In this document: positions 35,233 to 44,500 of the stretch, one piece after another
How positions within the stretch are numbered: the first letter of the stretch is position 1
How the letters are laid out: the number at the start of each line of letters is the position of its first letter
Assembly: GCF_017353255.1 (NCBI RefSeq)
Contig: NZ_JAFMYU010000007.1
Location: forward strand, 124,001-188,000
Source of the DNA: Fibrella aquatilis
GTDB taxonomy: Bacteria; Bacteroidota; Bacteroidia; Cytophagales; Spirosomataceae
DNA: 64,000 nt
Reading direction: 5' to 3'
Position numbers and translations under genes: made by a program
The notes under the pieces: model-generated
The model's input: the letters and a program-made list of their open reading frames with translations, nothing else
The model's database searches: none
What the model was told of the DNA's origin: nothing

Positions 35233-36369
35233 TTACACCCGCACGTAAATACGCTTCCTGTCAAGTAGCCAGCCCACGCTCCAGCAGAAGAGCATGAAGG
35301 TGAGGGCAAAGAGGAGGGAGCCGGCGGGACCGGGGGCCAGATTTTGGAACAGGTGCGTACCGATCCAGTCCAGCAGGTTTTCGCCGTTGCCGACGGGGAT
35401 CATGGCCAGAATGATCACGACCAGTTCAGAGAGCAGGTAGATAAACAGTGGATTCTTGCCGGGGATGACGAAAAAGTTGGTCCAGTTGCCCCGGTTCCAG
35501 CGGCGAATCTCGATAGCGTAGATCAATGCGGCCAGAATAACCAGGTCGAGGCCGGTAGTGAGCAGGACGAACGAACTGGTCCAGAGCTTTTTATTGATCG
35601 GAAACACCGCGTCCCAGCAGAGGGCCAGGAAGATTAGGGCCGCGCCCGCCAGCAGCAGCCGGGTGGTGCTTTCGTAGTTCTTGCCCACGCGCTGCACCGT
35701 CTGCCCGGCGTAGTAGCCAATGAGCACGTTCACGATGGCGGGCAGCGTGCTGAGCAGGCCTTCCGGGTCGAAGGGAACGCCGTTGCCCATGTAGAGGTGC
35801 GCATCGCCGATGGTCCACCGGTCGAGCCGCAACACGGCGTTACCCTGAAGACTAAACGGGTCGGCGGGGTTGCCCCACCCCAGCAGGATAAGCCAGTAGC
35901 CCACCAGAAACAGCACGGCCAGCCAGATCACCGTGCGGCGTGGGAAGAAATAAACCAGCAACGATGCCAGGCCGTAGCACACGCCAATGCGCTGCAACAC
36001 GCCCCAAATGCGGGTTTCGCCCATGGGAGCACCCACGATAGCCCCCGTTTCGTTCACCCGAAAAAAGGGGAACCAGTACATAAGGTAGCCGAGCAGAAAA
36101 ATAATAGCCGTCCGCCGCAGGATTTTGGCCAGCACCGTCGCCGTGGGCATCGACTGAAACCTGGCGTTGGCGAAGCTCATGGCGTTGCCCACGGCAAACA
36201 GAAACGACGGAAACACCAGATCGGTGGGGGTGAAGCCGTGCCAGCTGGCGTGGAGCAGTGGTGCAAAGGGCGTGGCTCCCGCACCCGGCGTATTCACCAC
36301 GATCATGAAGCAAACGGTAAGCCCCCGGAACACGTCCAGGGACAAAAAACGGGTAGTGGTAGCTGGCAT
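35233..36369 (-). CDS. HGSNAT/DUF5009-like membrane acetyltransferase
   Basis: A 378-residue membrane protein with about ten helices. The N-terminal FLSLDVFRGLTVCFMIVVN and the conserved GFTPTDLVFPSFLFAVGNAM place it with the heparan-α-glucosaminide N-acetyltransferase/NagX/DUF5009 group, thought to acetylate amino sugars across the membrane using acetyl-CoA. The start ATG 36369 (MPATTTRFLSLD) is chosen from the family's usual N-terminus. It is alone on its strand between DUF3667 and the NUDIX gene. Confidence 0.85.
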   Translation of the reverse strand: MPATTTRFLSLDVFRGLTVCFMIVVNTPGAGATPFAPLLHASWHGFTPTDLVFPSFLFAVGNAMSFANARFQSMPTATVLAKILRRTAIIFLLGYLMYWFPFFRVNETGAIVGAPMGETRIWGVLQRIGVCYGLASLLVYFFPRRTVIWLAVLFLVGYWLILLGWGNPADPFSLQGNAVLRLDRWTIGDAHLYMGNGVPFDPEGLLSTLPAIVNVLIGYYAGQTVQRVGKNYESTTRLLLAGAALIFLALCWDAVFPINKKLWTSSFVLLTTGLDLVILAALIYAIEIRRWNRGNWTNFFVIPGKNPLFIYLLSELVVIILAMIPVGNGENLLDWIGTHLFQNLAPGPAGSLLFALTFMLFCWSVGWLLDRKRIYVRV

Positions 36370-36460
36370 TCGGAGTGGGTTTAGCGGGCTTGTGGTGGTT
36401 TTGTACAACCGGTTCCAAGTTAACGAATCGCCCGATATAGGCGGCTCATACTAGTCGCTT

Positions 36461-37036
36461 CTATGGGTGCACGTCGAAACTGCCTAGCAGGTAACGCAAC
36501 AGGGGGGCTGCGTGGAGCGACTGCATCATCTGGCCGGTGTCGAGAACGGTGAGCGCTTCGACTGGCGACACGGTCCAGACGGCAATTTCTTCGGTCAGTT
36601 CGAGGTCCTGTTCCCCAATTTTTTCTACCCCCAGGGCCAAAAACGAATAACTCCGGTTTGTGTGAGTACCAGGGTTGGCCGAGAGTGTCATCAATGGTTG
36701 CCACTGCCCGCCGCCGTAGCCGGTTTCTTCCAGTAGTTCGCGCTGGGCGGCCTCAAGCGGTGTCTCGCCCGGATCAACGCAACCGGCACAAAGTTCATAA
36801 TGCACATCGCCGACCCCATGCCGATACTGCCTGATCAGCACGAGGTCGCCGCCTGTGGTAACGGCCACAACGTTAATCCAGTCGGGGTATTCAAGCAGGT
36901 AATAATCAGGGATATAACCACCGCCCGCCATCCGGATGGCCTCTTTGCGGACGGTAAACCAGGTTTGACGGTGAATGTAGTCAGACTGCTCGACCTGCCA
37001 GGGTTGCGGGTCGTTGGGGAGGGAAAACGTGGCCAT
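36461..37036 (-). CDS. NUDIX hydrolase
   Basis: A 191-residue NUDIX protein. The Nudix box GX5EX7REUXEEXGU is visible as GCVDPGETPLEAAQRELLEE followed by TGYGG (about residues 85-109). The preceding LIRQYRHGVGDVHYELCAG is like ADP-ribose or GDP-mannose type hydrolases (NudF/NudK class). It would hydrolyse nucleoside diphosphates linked to another group. ATG 37036 (MATFSLPND) is preferred over a TTG at 37084. Divergent from the Crp-like regulator with an 82-bp gap. Confidence 0.9.
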   Translation of the reverse strand: MATFSLPNDPQPWQVEQSDYIHRQTWFTVRKEAIRMAGGGYIPDYYLLEYPDWINVVAVTTGGDLVLIRQYRHGVGDVHYELCAGCVDPGETPLEAAQRELLEETGYGGGQWQPLMTLSANPGTHTNRSYSFLALGVEKIGEQDLELTEEIAVWTVSPVEALTVLDTGQMMQSLHAAPLLRYLLGSFDVHP

Positions 37037-37118
37037 AGAACCCAAAAATCGCGTTTTTTGTGAAGCCAACGCAGCCACTGCCAAAAACCGAAGCCATCAG
37101 CCTACCACTAACCCGCGC

Positions 37119-37688
37119 ATGAACCAACTCATCGACCAGATACAGACGCTGGGGCCGTTGTCTGAGGCACTGAAATCGGCGTTGATGGGATTGCTGCGGC
37201 GGGAGGAACCGGCCAGGAAAAGCTGGCTGTTGCAACCCGGTCAGGTGTCGGATCGGCTGTATTTTATTCAGCAGGGCGTGGTGCGGGGCTATTACCTCAA
37301 AGACGGCCGCGAGGTGACCTCGTGGTTCATGCGCGAAGGCGACTTCATTGTCTCTATCGTGAGCTTCTACACCCGCCAACCCGCCCGCGAGTATGTGGAA
37401 CTGATGGAAGACGGCGTGGTCTGGTCCATTCAGTATGAGCAGCTACAGCAGCTTTACCGCGACTTCCCGGAGTTCAACGTCATTGGCCGAAAACTGACCG
37501 AGACCTACTACGTACTGAGCGAGTTGCGCACGCAGAACCTGCGGATGCTCACCGCCCCCGAACGCTATGCACAATTGCTGACCGATTTCCCAGATATCTT
37601 CGGCCGGGTGCCGCTGAAATATATTGCCTCGCACCTGGGCATCTCGCCCGAAACCCTCAGCCGATTGCGAGGTCGGAAGGCAGTCTAG
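37119..37688 (+). CDS. Crp/Fnr-family transcription regulator
   Basis: A 189-residue regulator with an N-terminal cyclic-nucleotide-binding-like β-roll (LLQPGQVSDRLYFIQQGVVRGYYLKDG, in two parts) and a C-terminal winged helix ending IASHLGISPETLSRLR. This short form, common in Bacteroidota, lacks the standard cAMP contact motif, so the ligand is unknown. ATG 37119 (MNQLIDQIQ) is chosen; the open frame to 37014 overlaps the divergent NUDIX gene. Confidence 0.88.
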   Translation: MNQLIDQIQTLGPLSEALKSALMGLLRREEPARKSWLLQPGQVSDRLYFIQQGVVRGYYLKDGREVTSWFMREGDFIVSIVSFYTRQPAREYVELMEDGVVWSIQYEQLQQLYRDFPEFNVIGRKLTETYYVLSELRTQNLRMLTAPERYAQLLTDFPDIFGRVPLKYIASHLGISPETLSRLRGRKAV

Positions 37689-37729
37689 CGGAACGGTCCG
37701 CCAAACAACGGGCTGTGCGCCTCACTCCG

Positions 37730-38488
37730 CTAAACAAGGCTCCGAAATCCATCAACAACCGCTTTGCCCGACTGCCAGATGAACCCCGCATCGGTGCCAA
37801 CGGCGATGAAACGGGTACCGCTGGCGATTTCGGCGGTGATGGCCTCGGGCTGGCGGGTGAAGATACCTACCGGAATACCTCGCGCTACACAACCCGTTTT
37901 TATGGTTTGAATAGCTGCCTGTACGTCGGGGTGTTGCACGTCGCCCAGGCGGTTCATGCTGCCCGACAGGTCGTAGGGGCCAATAAATACCCCGTCGATG
38001 CCGGGTACGGCCAGGATCTCATCCAGATTTCGGACGGCATCTATGTGTTCGATCTGGATAATCAGGGCCGTGGTTTCGTTGGCGGTGGCCACGTAATCAG
38101 CGAAGGCGAGGCCATACCCGTGCGCCCGGCCAATACCCACGTTTCGGGTGCCGGTGGGTGGATAATTGGCTGCCTGCACAGCCCGACGGGCCTCTTCGGC
38201 TGAGTTGACAGCAGGAACAATGACCCCGTCGGCTCCCAGATCGAGGGCCTGCTGAATGTAGATTGGGTTGTTTTCGGCTACGCGCACCAGGCCACTGCAC
38301 TCGCCCCGGATGGCTTGCAGGTGTCGCTGTACCTCAGCTAATGACAGCGTACTGTGCTCCATATCAATAAAGAGCCAGTCGAACCCCGCCAGTGAGAGCA
38401 TCTCGCTTACCTCCGGCGCGGGCAACGATACCAACGTGCCCAATGATGGCGATGGGCTACGGAGTTTTTGAGTAAAAGACGTTTTCAT
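37730..38488 (-). CDS. HpcH/HpaI-family aldolase
   Basis: A 252-residue class II aldolase of the HpcH/HpaI/citrate lyase-like family, which splits 2-keto-3-deoxy or hydroxy-keto acids such as 4-hydroxy-2-oxo-heptanedioate. Motifs: WLFIDMEHSTLSLAEVQ with the catalytic His, ALIIQIEHIDAV (metal Glu) and GVFIGPYDLSGSM (metal Asp). Substrate is uncertain. It is divergent from the sterol desaturase-like gene. Confidence 0.92.
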   Translation of the reverse strand: MKTSFTQKLRSPSPSLGTLVSLPAPEVSEMLSLAGFDWLFIDMEHSTLSLAEVQRHLQAIRGECSGLVRVAENNPIYIQQALDLGADGVIVPAVNSAEEARRAVQAANYPPTGTRNVGIGRAHGYGLAFADYVATANETTALIIQIEHIDAVRNLDEILAVPGIDGVFIGPYDLSGSMNRLGDVQHPDVQAAIQTIKTGCVARGIPVGIFTRQPEAITAEIASGTRFIAVGTDAGFIWQSGKAVVDGFRSLV

Positions 38489-38592
38489 GGCTAGGGTTAG
38501 GTTTGGGTAGCATCAATATTGACATCCGTCAATGGTTGGGCACTCGTAGGAGGCTTGCTTTGGGGTATCAATCACCTCAAACCCAACTGCCT

Positions 38593-39315
38593 ATGTTACC
38601 CCTCATTTTTGGCGTATTTGCCGCCTGTTTTCTGCTCGAACGGCTCATGCCGGGCTGGAAATTACCCGCCGTGCCCACCTGGACTATCCGGGTGCTGGCC
38701 ATCAATTTCGTGCAACTACTGGTGGTGGTCGTGGCGGGCTATACCTGGGAAAAGTGGCTGTCGGCCTACTCGCTTTTTCACTTGTCGGCGGTGGTAGGTA
38801 ATGCGGCGGGCGGCATCATCGCTTACGTCATTGCTACGTTCCTGTTCTATTGGTGGCACCGCTGGCGGCATACCGTCGATTTTTTGTGGACGCACTTTCA
38901 TCAGATACACCACAGCCCGCAACGGCTGGAGGTGATCACGTCGTTCTATAAACACCCGCTCGAAATGACGGTCAACTCCATTATTGGTAGCCTGCTGGTC
39001 TACACGTTGCTGGGGCTGAACGCCGAAGCGGGGGCTATTTATACCCTCTGCACGGCCCTGGGTGAGTTTTTCTACCACACCAACGTGAAGACACCGCAGT
39101 GGATCGGCTACATTTTTCAGCGGCCAGAGATGCACCGCATTCACCACGAATACGAAAAACACACCAGCAACTACGGCGATATCGTCTGGTGGGACATGCT
39201 CTTTGGTACCTACCAAAACCCTAAAGAGTTCACGTCAACCTGCGGCTTCGACCCCGAAAAAGAGTTGCGCCTGGGCGACATGCTCCGGTTTAAGGACGTG
39301 CACAAAGAAGGTTGA
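38593..39315 (+). CDS. Sterol desaturase/fatty acid hydroxylase family protein
   Basis: A 240-residue membrane diiron enzyme. Histidine boxes are visible as WWHRWRH, THFHQIHHS and HRIHHEYEKH, with further His in the middle, fitting the FA_hydroxylase superfamily. Three to four helices flank them. Members hydroxylate or desaturate lipids with O2. ATG 38593 (MLPLIFGVF) is taken as start because it opens on the first membrane helix. It ends 4 bp before the convergent oxidoreductase gene stop. Confidence 0.88.
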   Translation: MLPLIFGVFAACFLLERLMPGWKLPAVPTWTIRVLAINFVQLLVVVVAGYTWEKWLSAYSLFHLSAVVGNAAGGIIAYVIATFLFYWWHRWRHTVDFLWTHFHQIHHSPQRLEVITSFYKHPLEMTVNSIIGSLLVYTLLGLNAEAGAIYTLCTALGEFFYHTNVKTPQWIGYIFQRPEMHRIHHEYEKHTSNYGDIVWWDMLFGTYQNPKEFTSTCGFDPEKELRLGDMLRFKDVHKEG

Positions 39316-39319
39316 CCCC

Positions 39320-40441
39320 TTACGCCAGCTTGATGGTGCGGCCCGTTTCGGCGGCCTGGTAAATGGCTTGGAGAAGGCGAACGTCGCGCTTGCCTTCCTC
39401 GCCGGTGATGTGGTTGGGGAGGGTTTTTCCGGCCAGCAGGTCTTTGCAGACACCGTCCATGTGGGCGGCCTGATGGTTCACCACGGGCATCTCGATGGGG
39501 CCTTTGCTGGTGCGGCCTTTCAGCGGACCATAGCCAAAGGCGGGTGCGAGTTCGAACCAGCCTTTTTCGCAGGAGGCGTAGAGGCGTTCTACCCCCGCCG
39601 TGTAGCTGCTGGTGGAGGTGCTGACGGCCCCGCTCGGAAACCGAAACTGCCAGAAGATGGTCTCCTCCACGTCTTTGAATTTCTCCGGCTCGGTCTTGGG
39701 CGAAAACTGGGCCGTTACCGAAACCGGCTCTTCGCCCGTGACGTAGCGGGCACCCTGGATGGCGTAGATGCCCACGTCCATGAGCGCACCACCGCCGGCC
39801 ATGCTTTTTTTCATGCGCCACTGCGACGGGTCGCCGATGCGGAAGGCGTCGCTGGCTTCGACAAACTTTACCGGGCCAAACACCTTTTGCTGACCCAGGC
39901 GCATGACTTCCTGCGTAAACGGCTCGTAATGAAGCCGGTAGCCCACGGCCAGCTGCTTGTTGGCTTTCCTGGCGGCGTCGATCATAGCCTGGCATTCCTT
40001 TTCGGTAATGGCCATGGGCTTCTCGCAGATCACGTGTTTGCCCGCCTGCGCCGCCCGAATCACGTACTCGGCGTGCATGGAGTTGGGCAGCACCACATAC
40101 ACCACGTCGATGTCGGGGTTGTCGATGATGCGGTCGAAGGTTTTGTAGTCGTAGACGTTTTTTGCCGGAATGTTGTATTTCTGGGTCCACTCGGTGGCCT
40201 TGGCGGGGGTGCCCGTCACGATGCCCGCGAGGCGGCAGTGCTGCGTTTGTTGCAGGGCCGGGGCCAGCTGATTTTTGCTGTAGCTGCCCAGGCCCACCAG
40301 CGCGATGCCCAGCTTTTTGTCCTGCCCGGTCTGGCTCGACAGGGGCTGGCCAAGGGCGTCCGTAAGGGAGGGCACGGTAAGGGCCGAAGCGCCGATGCTG
40401 GCCAGAAAATGACGGCGCGAGAGGGAGGTTATAGGCGACAT
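39320..40441 (-). CDS. Tat-exported Gfo/Idh/MocA oxidoreductase
   Basis: A 373-residue glucose-fructose-oxidoreductase-like enzyme with a twin-arginine signal (SRRHFLASIGASAL). The Rossmann motif is IALVGLGSYSKNQ, the intact catalytic EKP lies in CEKPMAITEKECQ, and MDVGIYAIQGARY is typical of the C-terminal domain. It probably oxidises a sugar in the periplasm with a tightly bound NAD(P). Unlike the GH109-like protein at 11656, the EKP lysine is present here. Confidence 0.92.
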   Translation of the reverse strand: MSPITSLSRRHFLASIGASALTVPSLTDALGQPLSSQTGQDKKLGIALVGLGSYSKNQLAPALQQTQHCRLAGIVTGTPAKATEWTQKYNIPAKNVYDYKTFDRIIDNPDIDVVYVVLPNSMHAEYVIRAAQAGKHVICEKPMAITEKECQAMIDAARKANKQLAVGYRLHYEPFTQEVMRLGQQKVFGPVKFVEASDAFRIGDPSQWRMKKSMAGGGALMDVGIYAIQGARYVTGEEPVSVTAQFSPKTEPEKFKDVEETIFWQFRFPSGAVSTSTSSYTAGVERLYASCEKGWFELAPAFGYGPLKGRTSKGPIEMPVVNHQAAHMDGVCKDLLAGKTLPNHITGEEGKRDVRLLQAIYQAAETGRTIKLA

Positions 40442-40534
40442 AGAAAGCCGGGAGCGGAAGGAGGTATGTACCGTTAAACAGTACCTATAAGCTCAACCAC
40501 TCCCGGACTTACTAGCCTGATTGGGCTAGTGCGC

Positions 40535-41002
40535 CTAGGCTTCCAGTTCAAACATCGCTTCTATTTCCACTGAAATGTTGCCCGGCAACGACCCCATGCC
40601 CACCGCCGAACGTACGCCGATACCGTTTTCGGTGCCCCAGATTTGGGCAAACAGGTCGCTGCATCCGTTGATGACTTTGGGGTGCTCGCCAAACTCTGGC
40701 ACGGCGTTGACCATGCCCAGGATCTTCACTACGCGCTTCACCCGGTTGAGACTACCGAGGGCAGCGGTGAGGGTAGCCAGGATGGCGAGGCCCGTTTGTT
40801 TGGCGGCGGCATTACCAAAAGCCAGGTCTACCTCGCTACCCACACGGCCCGTCATCAGGCTATCGTCGGGCAGGTAGGGGCCGTGGCCCGATACGTAGAT
40901 GAAGTTGCCTACGATGAGGCTGGGTTTGTAAACGCCCTTGGGCGTGGGGGCGGGGGGCAGCTGAAGATTCATGGCCGCAAAATTCTCGTCGGGCGTGTTC
41001 AT
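40535..41002 (-). CDS. RidA/YjgF-family protein
   Basis: A 155-residue protein of the RidA superfamily, which deaminates reactive enamine/imine intermediates or acts in related roles. Visible: FIYVSGHGPYLPDDS, then QTGLAILATLTAALGSLNRV and the end VGMGSLPGNISVEIEAMFE, matching the YjgF/RutC-like subgroup. The standard arginine that holds the substrate carboxylate appears in VRSAVGM. ATG 41002 gives a family-length protein. It is divergent from the methyltransferase gene, with its promoter box in between. Confidence 0.9.
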   Translation of the reverse strand: MNTPDENFAAMNLQLPPAPTPKGVYKPSLIVGNFIYVSGHGPYLPDDSLMTGRVGSEVDLAFGNAAAKQTGLAILATLTAALGSLNRVKRVVKILGMVNAVPEFGEHPKVINGCSDLFAQIWGTENGIGVRSAVGMGSLPGNISVEIEAMFELEA

Positions 41003-41065
41003 CTGGAAACTATGTTTTGGGTGTACGGCTGCTGGGGGCCGGGTTTGTATTTCGGTCTGAAGGGG

Positions 41066-41073
41066 TAAATTTG
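41066..41073 (+). promoter_or_regulatory. -7 box (TAAATTTG) for the methyltransferase gene
   Basis: An exact TAnnTTTG match 29 bp before the ATG at 41102. Confidence 0.5.
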
Positions 41074-41101
41074 GTGAACAGTCACGACAAAAAAGCAGCA
41101 C

Positions 41102-41809
41102 ATGATTCAGTCCCTTGCCCAACTCGACAAAGTACGCTATAAAGCCAGCCTGTGCCTGTTGCTGGCAGTGCTTGTGGTTGCTACGCCTGGTTTGGCGCAG
41201 TCGAAAAAGCACCCTTGTCTGGCCACGTACATGAGCAAACCCAAAGCCATTGCTGAACACCAGGCCATCTATAAGCCCATTTACGAGGCTGCAAAAGGCG
41301 AGGTGTTTGCCTCAGTTGGCGCGGGTAGCGGCACCAAAGAAATCATTTATTCGATGATGGCCGACAGCCTGACGTTCTACCTGCAAGACATCGATCCGGC
41401 TTGCCTCGCTGCCCAGACCATCGCCCAAAACGCCGCCACACTATATGCCACTGCCAACCGGGCTAACACCGCTACGTTTATTCCGGTCATCGGTACTGAA
41501 AGCGAAACCAAACTGCCTGCTTCGACGATAGATAAGCTGCTGATTGAGAATAGTTTGCACGAATTTACAAACCCAGCCGATGTGCTTGCCGACGTGCGCA
41601 AGAGTCTGAAAAAAGGCGGGCTGCTGTACGTAATGGAAATGATCTCAACCAAGCCGGGAAGACTACACAATGGCTGCAAAAAGCCTCTGTTCACCCACCA
41701 GACGTTGCTTGACCTGCTGACCCAAAACGGCTTTCGCTATGTACGTCATCAGCCAACGTATCCCAACGAACCCCAGGCACTGGTGTACGTTTTTGCCGTA
41801 GCCGAATAG
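41102..41809 (+). CDS. Class I SAM-dependent methyltransferase-like protein with signal peptide
   Basis: A 235-residue protein with a Rossmann-type methyltransferase fold: motif I region EVFASVGAGSGTKEI, then DIDPACLAAQTIA, an IDKLLIENSLHEF strand and KKGGLLYVMEMI. A clear signal peptide precedes it (SLCLLLAVLVVATPGLAQS, about residues 16-34). This is odd, because SAM is not expected outside the cytoplasm. Either the leader is a membrane anchor with the enzyme facing in, or the protein binds something else. Convergent with the response regulator, 16 bp apart. Confidence 0.8.
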   Translation: MIQSLAQLDKVRYKASLCLLLAVLVVATPGLAQSKKHPCLATYMSKPKAIAEHQAIYKPIYEAAKGEVFASVGAGSGTKEIIYSMMADSLTFYLQDIDPACLAAQTIAQNAATLYATANRANTATFIPVIGTESETKLPASTIDKLLIENSLHEFTNPADVLADVRKSLKKGGLLYVMEMISTKPGRLHNGCKKPLFTHQTLLDLLTQNGFRYVRHQPTYPNEPQALVYVFAVAE

Positions 41810-41825
41810 CCCGCCCATGGGTGCG

Positions 41826-42446
41826 TCAGGCTAGGGTCTCCAGAAAATCGTAGAAGTCTTTTTTGGTGGTGAAGGGCAGCTTCTGGCTGATGTTTTTGCG
41901 GTGGGTTTGCACCGTGTAGTAGCTCAGGCTCAGGACGTCGGCAATTTGTTCAGACGTCAGGCCCTGCTTTACTCGTTTCAGAATCTCCACCTCGCGTTTG
42001 GTGAGGCCGTAGGTTAACCGGGCCATGTCGCTGGCGGGCAGGGCCGGGCTGGGTGCCGCGTCGGTTTCAATGACGAGTTTCCCCGCCATTACTTGCCGCA
42101 GCAGCGTCAGCAGACGGTCGGCGGCCACGGTCTTGGCAATGTAGCCGTTGATGTTCAGGGCGTTGAACCGGGCAATCTCGTGCCGTTCGGCATACATGCT
42201 GATGATCACGATTTTGCCCGGCGTGGGCAGTTGCCTGAGTTGCTCCACCACCGCCAGCCCGTCGTAATGGGGCATATTCACATCCACCAGCACCAGGTCG
42301 GGGAGGTGGCGGGCGCAGGCATCCAGGGCCAGGCGACTATCGTAGACCTGCTCTACCACCACAAAATCCGTCGATTCGCGCAGGACCAGACTCAGGCCGT
42401 CGTTAAACAGGCGGTGGTCGTCAATAAGCAGGGTTCGGGTTGGCAT
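41826..42446 (-). CDS. NarL/FixJ-family response regulator
   Basis: A 206-residue regulator with a receiver domain (acidic pair in LLIDDHRLF, phospho-acceptor Asp55 in LVDVNMPHYDG) and a C-terminal LuxR-type helix-turn-helix (GLTKREVEILKRVKQG ... SLSYYTVQTHRKNI). It overlaps the 3' end of the sensor kinase gene by 26 bp, forming a two-component pair. ATG 42446 is chosen as the receiver's natural start. Confidence 0.95.
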   Translation of the reverse strand: MPTRTLLIDDHRLFNDGLSLVLRESTDFVVVEQVYDSRLALDACARHLPDLVLVDVNMPHYDGLAVVEQLRQLPTPGKIVIISMYAERHEIARFNALNINGYIAKTVAADRLLTLLRQVMAGKLVIETDAAPSPALPASDMARLTYGLTKREVEILKRVKQGLTSEQIADVLSLSYYTVQTHRKNISQKLPFTTKKDFYDFLETLA

Positions 42447-44355
42447 GGCTGGGGGTGAGCACGGGGGCCGCAAGGGTGGTCTGGAGCAGGACGCTGGTGC
42501 CGGTGGGGGCGGCGTCGAACCGTACGCTGATGCCCGGTAGCGCCGCTCGTTTATAGATCGTCTGAATACCGATGCCTTTCTGCTGGCCCGCCGACACGTC
42601 GAAGCCGACGCCATCATCTTCCACGCTGACATCGACCGTTGTGCCGTCACAAAAAAACTGAACGCTGGCCTGTGTGGCCCCCGAATGCCGGATCACGTTG
42701 GTCAGCAGTTCCTGAATAATGCGATAGAGATTTTGCTGCGTTAGTGGGGGCAACTGGTTAATCTGCCCCTGCGTGTAGTCGGTGTAGGCTAGCCGGACGG
42801 GGGCAAAATCGGTAAAGCGGCTGACGAGCGTTTGGACCTTGTCGGTAAGCGGGCGGTCGTCGTCTTTGACCAGGTTGTGGCTCAGGAAGCGCAGTTCGCC
42901 GATGGCACTGAGCAGGATACTCCGCAGTTTGTCGGGGTTCAGGGGTGTGCGGCCCAGGTAGCTCAGGGCGGTGGCGAGCGTGTTGCCCACCTGATCGTGC
43001 AGGTCGCGGCCAATGCCCTCGATCTCCTGCCGCCGCAGGGCCTCGTTGTGTTTGGTCAGCTCCCGTACCTGTCGTCGCATTCCTTGCCGCGTAACGAGTT
43101 CTTTTCGGAACTCATCGAAGGCTAAGTAGCTCAAAATGAACAGAAAATAAAAGGGTGGGAGCGTTATCTGCCGGTACGTGTCCTGCCCGTTGATGGCCTG
43201 AACAAACCCGATCACCTGCGCCAGAATAATCGGAGCCAACCCCAGCACACAGACCAATAGCGGTGCCCAGATACCCGCCCGGCGGTAGGCCAGCACCACC
43301 CACACCACCAGCCAACCGGTGTTGATAATCGTGAGGGTCGTCATGCCGTTGATGATGCCGTAATTAAGTAGGTCAAACGACTGGGGCGGTAGCAGGAACA
43401 GGGCCATCAGTCCACCACTGACCACGCTGTAGGCACCCACCGCCCACCAATAGCGGCGCGGTTGCCGAACCGCCGGTTTGATCAGTTGGTAGAAAAACGG
43501 GTGGATCATCGGGTTCAGCCAGATGCGGCAGAACAGCCCTACGGTGTTGGCACTGAGGGCCAGCCCGGCTGGGTAAGGCAGCAGACTCAGATACCCCACG
43601 ACGTTGGCGCATATCACCGTCAGCGTACTCAGGTACACGCTAAACCAAACCAGCAACCGGCTCCCCGAAAATCCACCGACCAGCAGGGCAACCACGGCCA
43701 GCAGGGCAAACACGACCATCGTGACGCCGTCGCCGACGCTACCGATGAAGGCATCATCGGCGTAGGTATGCTGGTGAGAAAGGCGCACGTCTACCTCGTG
43801 AAAACCGGCGTAGAACTGGGTACGTAACAGCAGCGGTACGGTTGTTTGGGATGGGATAACGATGGGGAAGGCGTAGTTCAGAAACGGGTAAAACCGTTCG
43901 CCCAAGGGGGTGTTGTTGTGCAACGTACCCACAAACGCGAAGCGATCCCTTTGCCCCATCCATAGTGTGGCCTGATTAGCGCGGTATTGGGGCATCGACA
44001 ACACCAGGCGTTGGGGCTGATCGGTGGCGTTGCGGAGTTCGATGAAAGCCCAACCCACCGGTGCCAACGCCGCGTTGCCGTGCAATACCGCCTCCGGGTG
44101 CGGGTTGCGGCGAAACGACCGGCGAATAACGGACGTGAGCTGCCGGACTGGCTGCGTCGTGTCGAAGGCGAACGACTGACTGACCAGCATTCGGTTGTTG
44201 AGCGCCTCCGTATCAAACGAAGGGGGTAGCGTATAGACGGGTACGTTTGTTTCGGGACGCCATTGAATCGGGTGCCAAAACTGACCCAGCAGAAAGCCGC
44301 CGAGGGCCACACCCAGCCCCAACAGCAACACACCCACGTTTACCCGTTTAGTCAT
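42421..44355 (-). CDS. 7TMR-DISM sensor histidine kinase
   Basis: A 644-residue membrane kinase. In order: N-terminal helix (8-25), a periplasmic 7TMR-DISMED2-like β-domain (about 60-195), seven helices (about 205-415), a HisKA_3 dimerisation helix with phospho-His453 in GRDLHDQVGN, and an HATPase domain with N-box ELLTNVIRHSG and G-box EDDGVGFD. The short coiled linker is around residues 420-448. It should phosphorylate the overlapping NarL-type regulator. The DISMED2 domain suggests carbohydrate sensing. Divergent from the TPR-LuxR gene across a perfect palindrome. Confidence 0.95.
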   Translation of the reverse strand: MTKRVNVGVLLLGLGVALGGFLLGQFWHPIQWRPETNVPVYTLPPSFDTEALNNRMLVSQSFAFDTTQPVRQLTSVIRRSFRRNPHPEAVLHGNAALAPVGWAFIELRNATDQPQRLVLSMPQYRANQATLWMGQRDRFAFVGTLHNNTPLGERFYPFLNYAFPIVIPSQTTVPLLLRTQFYAGFHEVDVRLSHQHTYADDAFIGSVGDGVTMVVFALLAVVALLVGGFSGSRLLVWFSVYLSTLTVICANVVGYLSLLPYPAGLALSANTVGLFCRIWLNPMIHPFFYQLIKPAVRQPRRYWWAVGAYSVVSGGLMALFLLPPQSFDLLNYGIINGMTTLTIINTGWLVVWVVLAYRRAGIWAPLLVCVLGLAPIILAQVIGFVQAINGQDTYRQITLPPFYFLFILSYLAFDEFRKELVTRQGMRRQVRELTKHNEALRRQEIEGIGRDLHDQVGNTLATALSYLGRTPLNPDKLRSILLSAIGELRFLSHNLVKDDDRPLTDKVQTLVSRFTDFAPVRLAYTDYTQGQINQLPPLTQQNLYRIIQELLTNVIRHSGATQASVQFFCDGTTVDVSVEDDGVGFDVSAGQQKGIGIQTIYKRAALPGISVRFDAAPTGTSVLLQTTLAAPVLTPSHANPNPAY

Positions 44356-44406
44356 GGGTCAGTTAAGGAGAAACGAACGGTAAAGTTGCCTACAGATGAA
44401 CTAGAC

Positions 44407-44432
44407 AAAAATACCTCGCGCGAGGTATTTTT
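44407..44432. promoter_or_regulatory. Perfect 26-bp palindrome in the divergent kinase/TPR-LuxR gap
   Basis: AAAAATACCTCGC is followed directly by its exact reverse complement. It sits between two divergent gene starts, where a terminator would be out of place. It could be an operator (TACCT...AGGTA dyad, like NarL-type sites) or an attenuator hairpin with T-runs on either strand. Confidence 0.6.
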
Positions 44433-44500
44433 TTTGACTGCCCATACCGTGATTTTTGTCATTTATATATGTTCACATTTAGAGCGATTTGTAAAACAAT

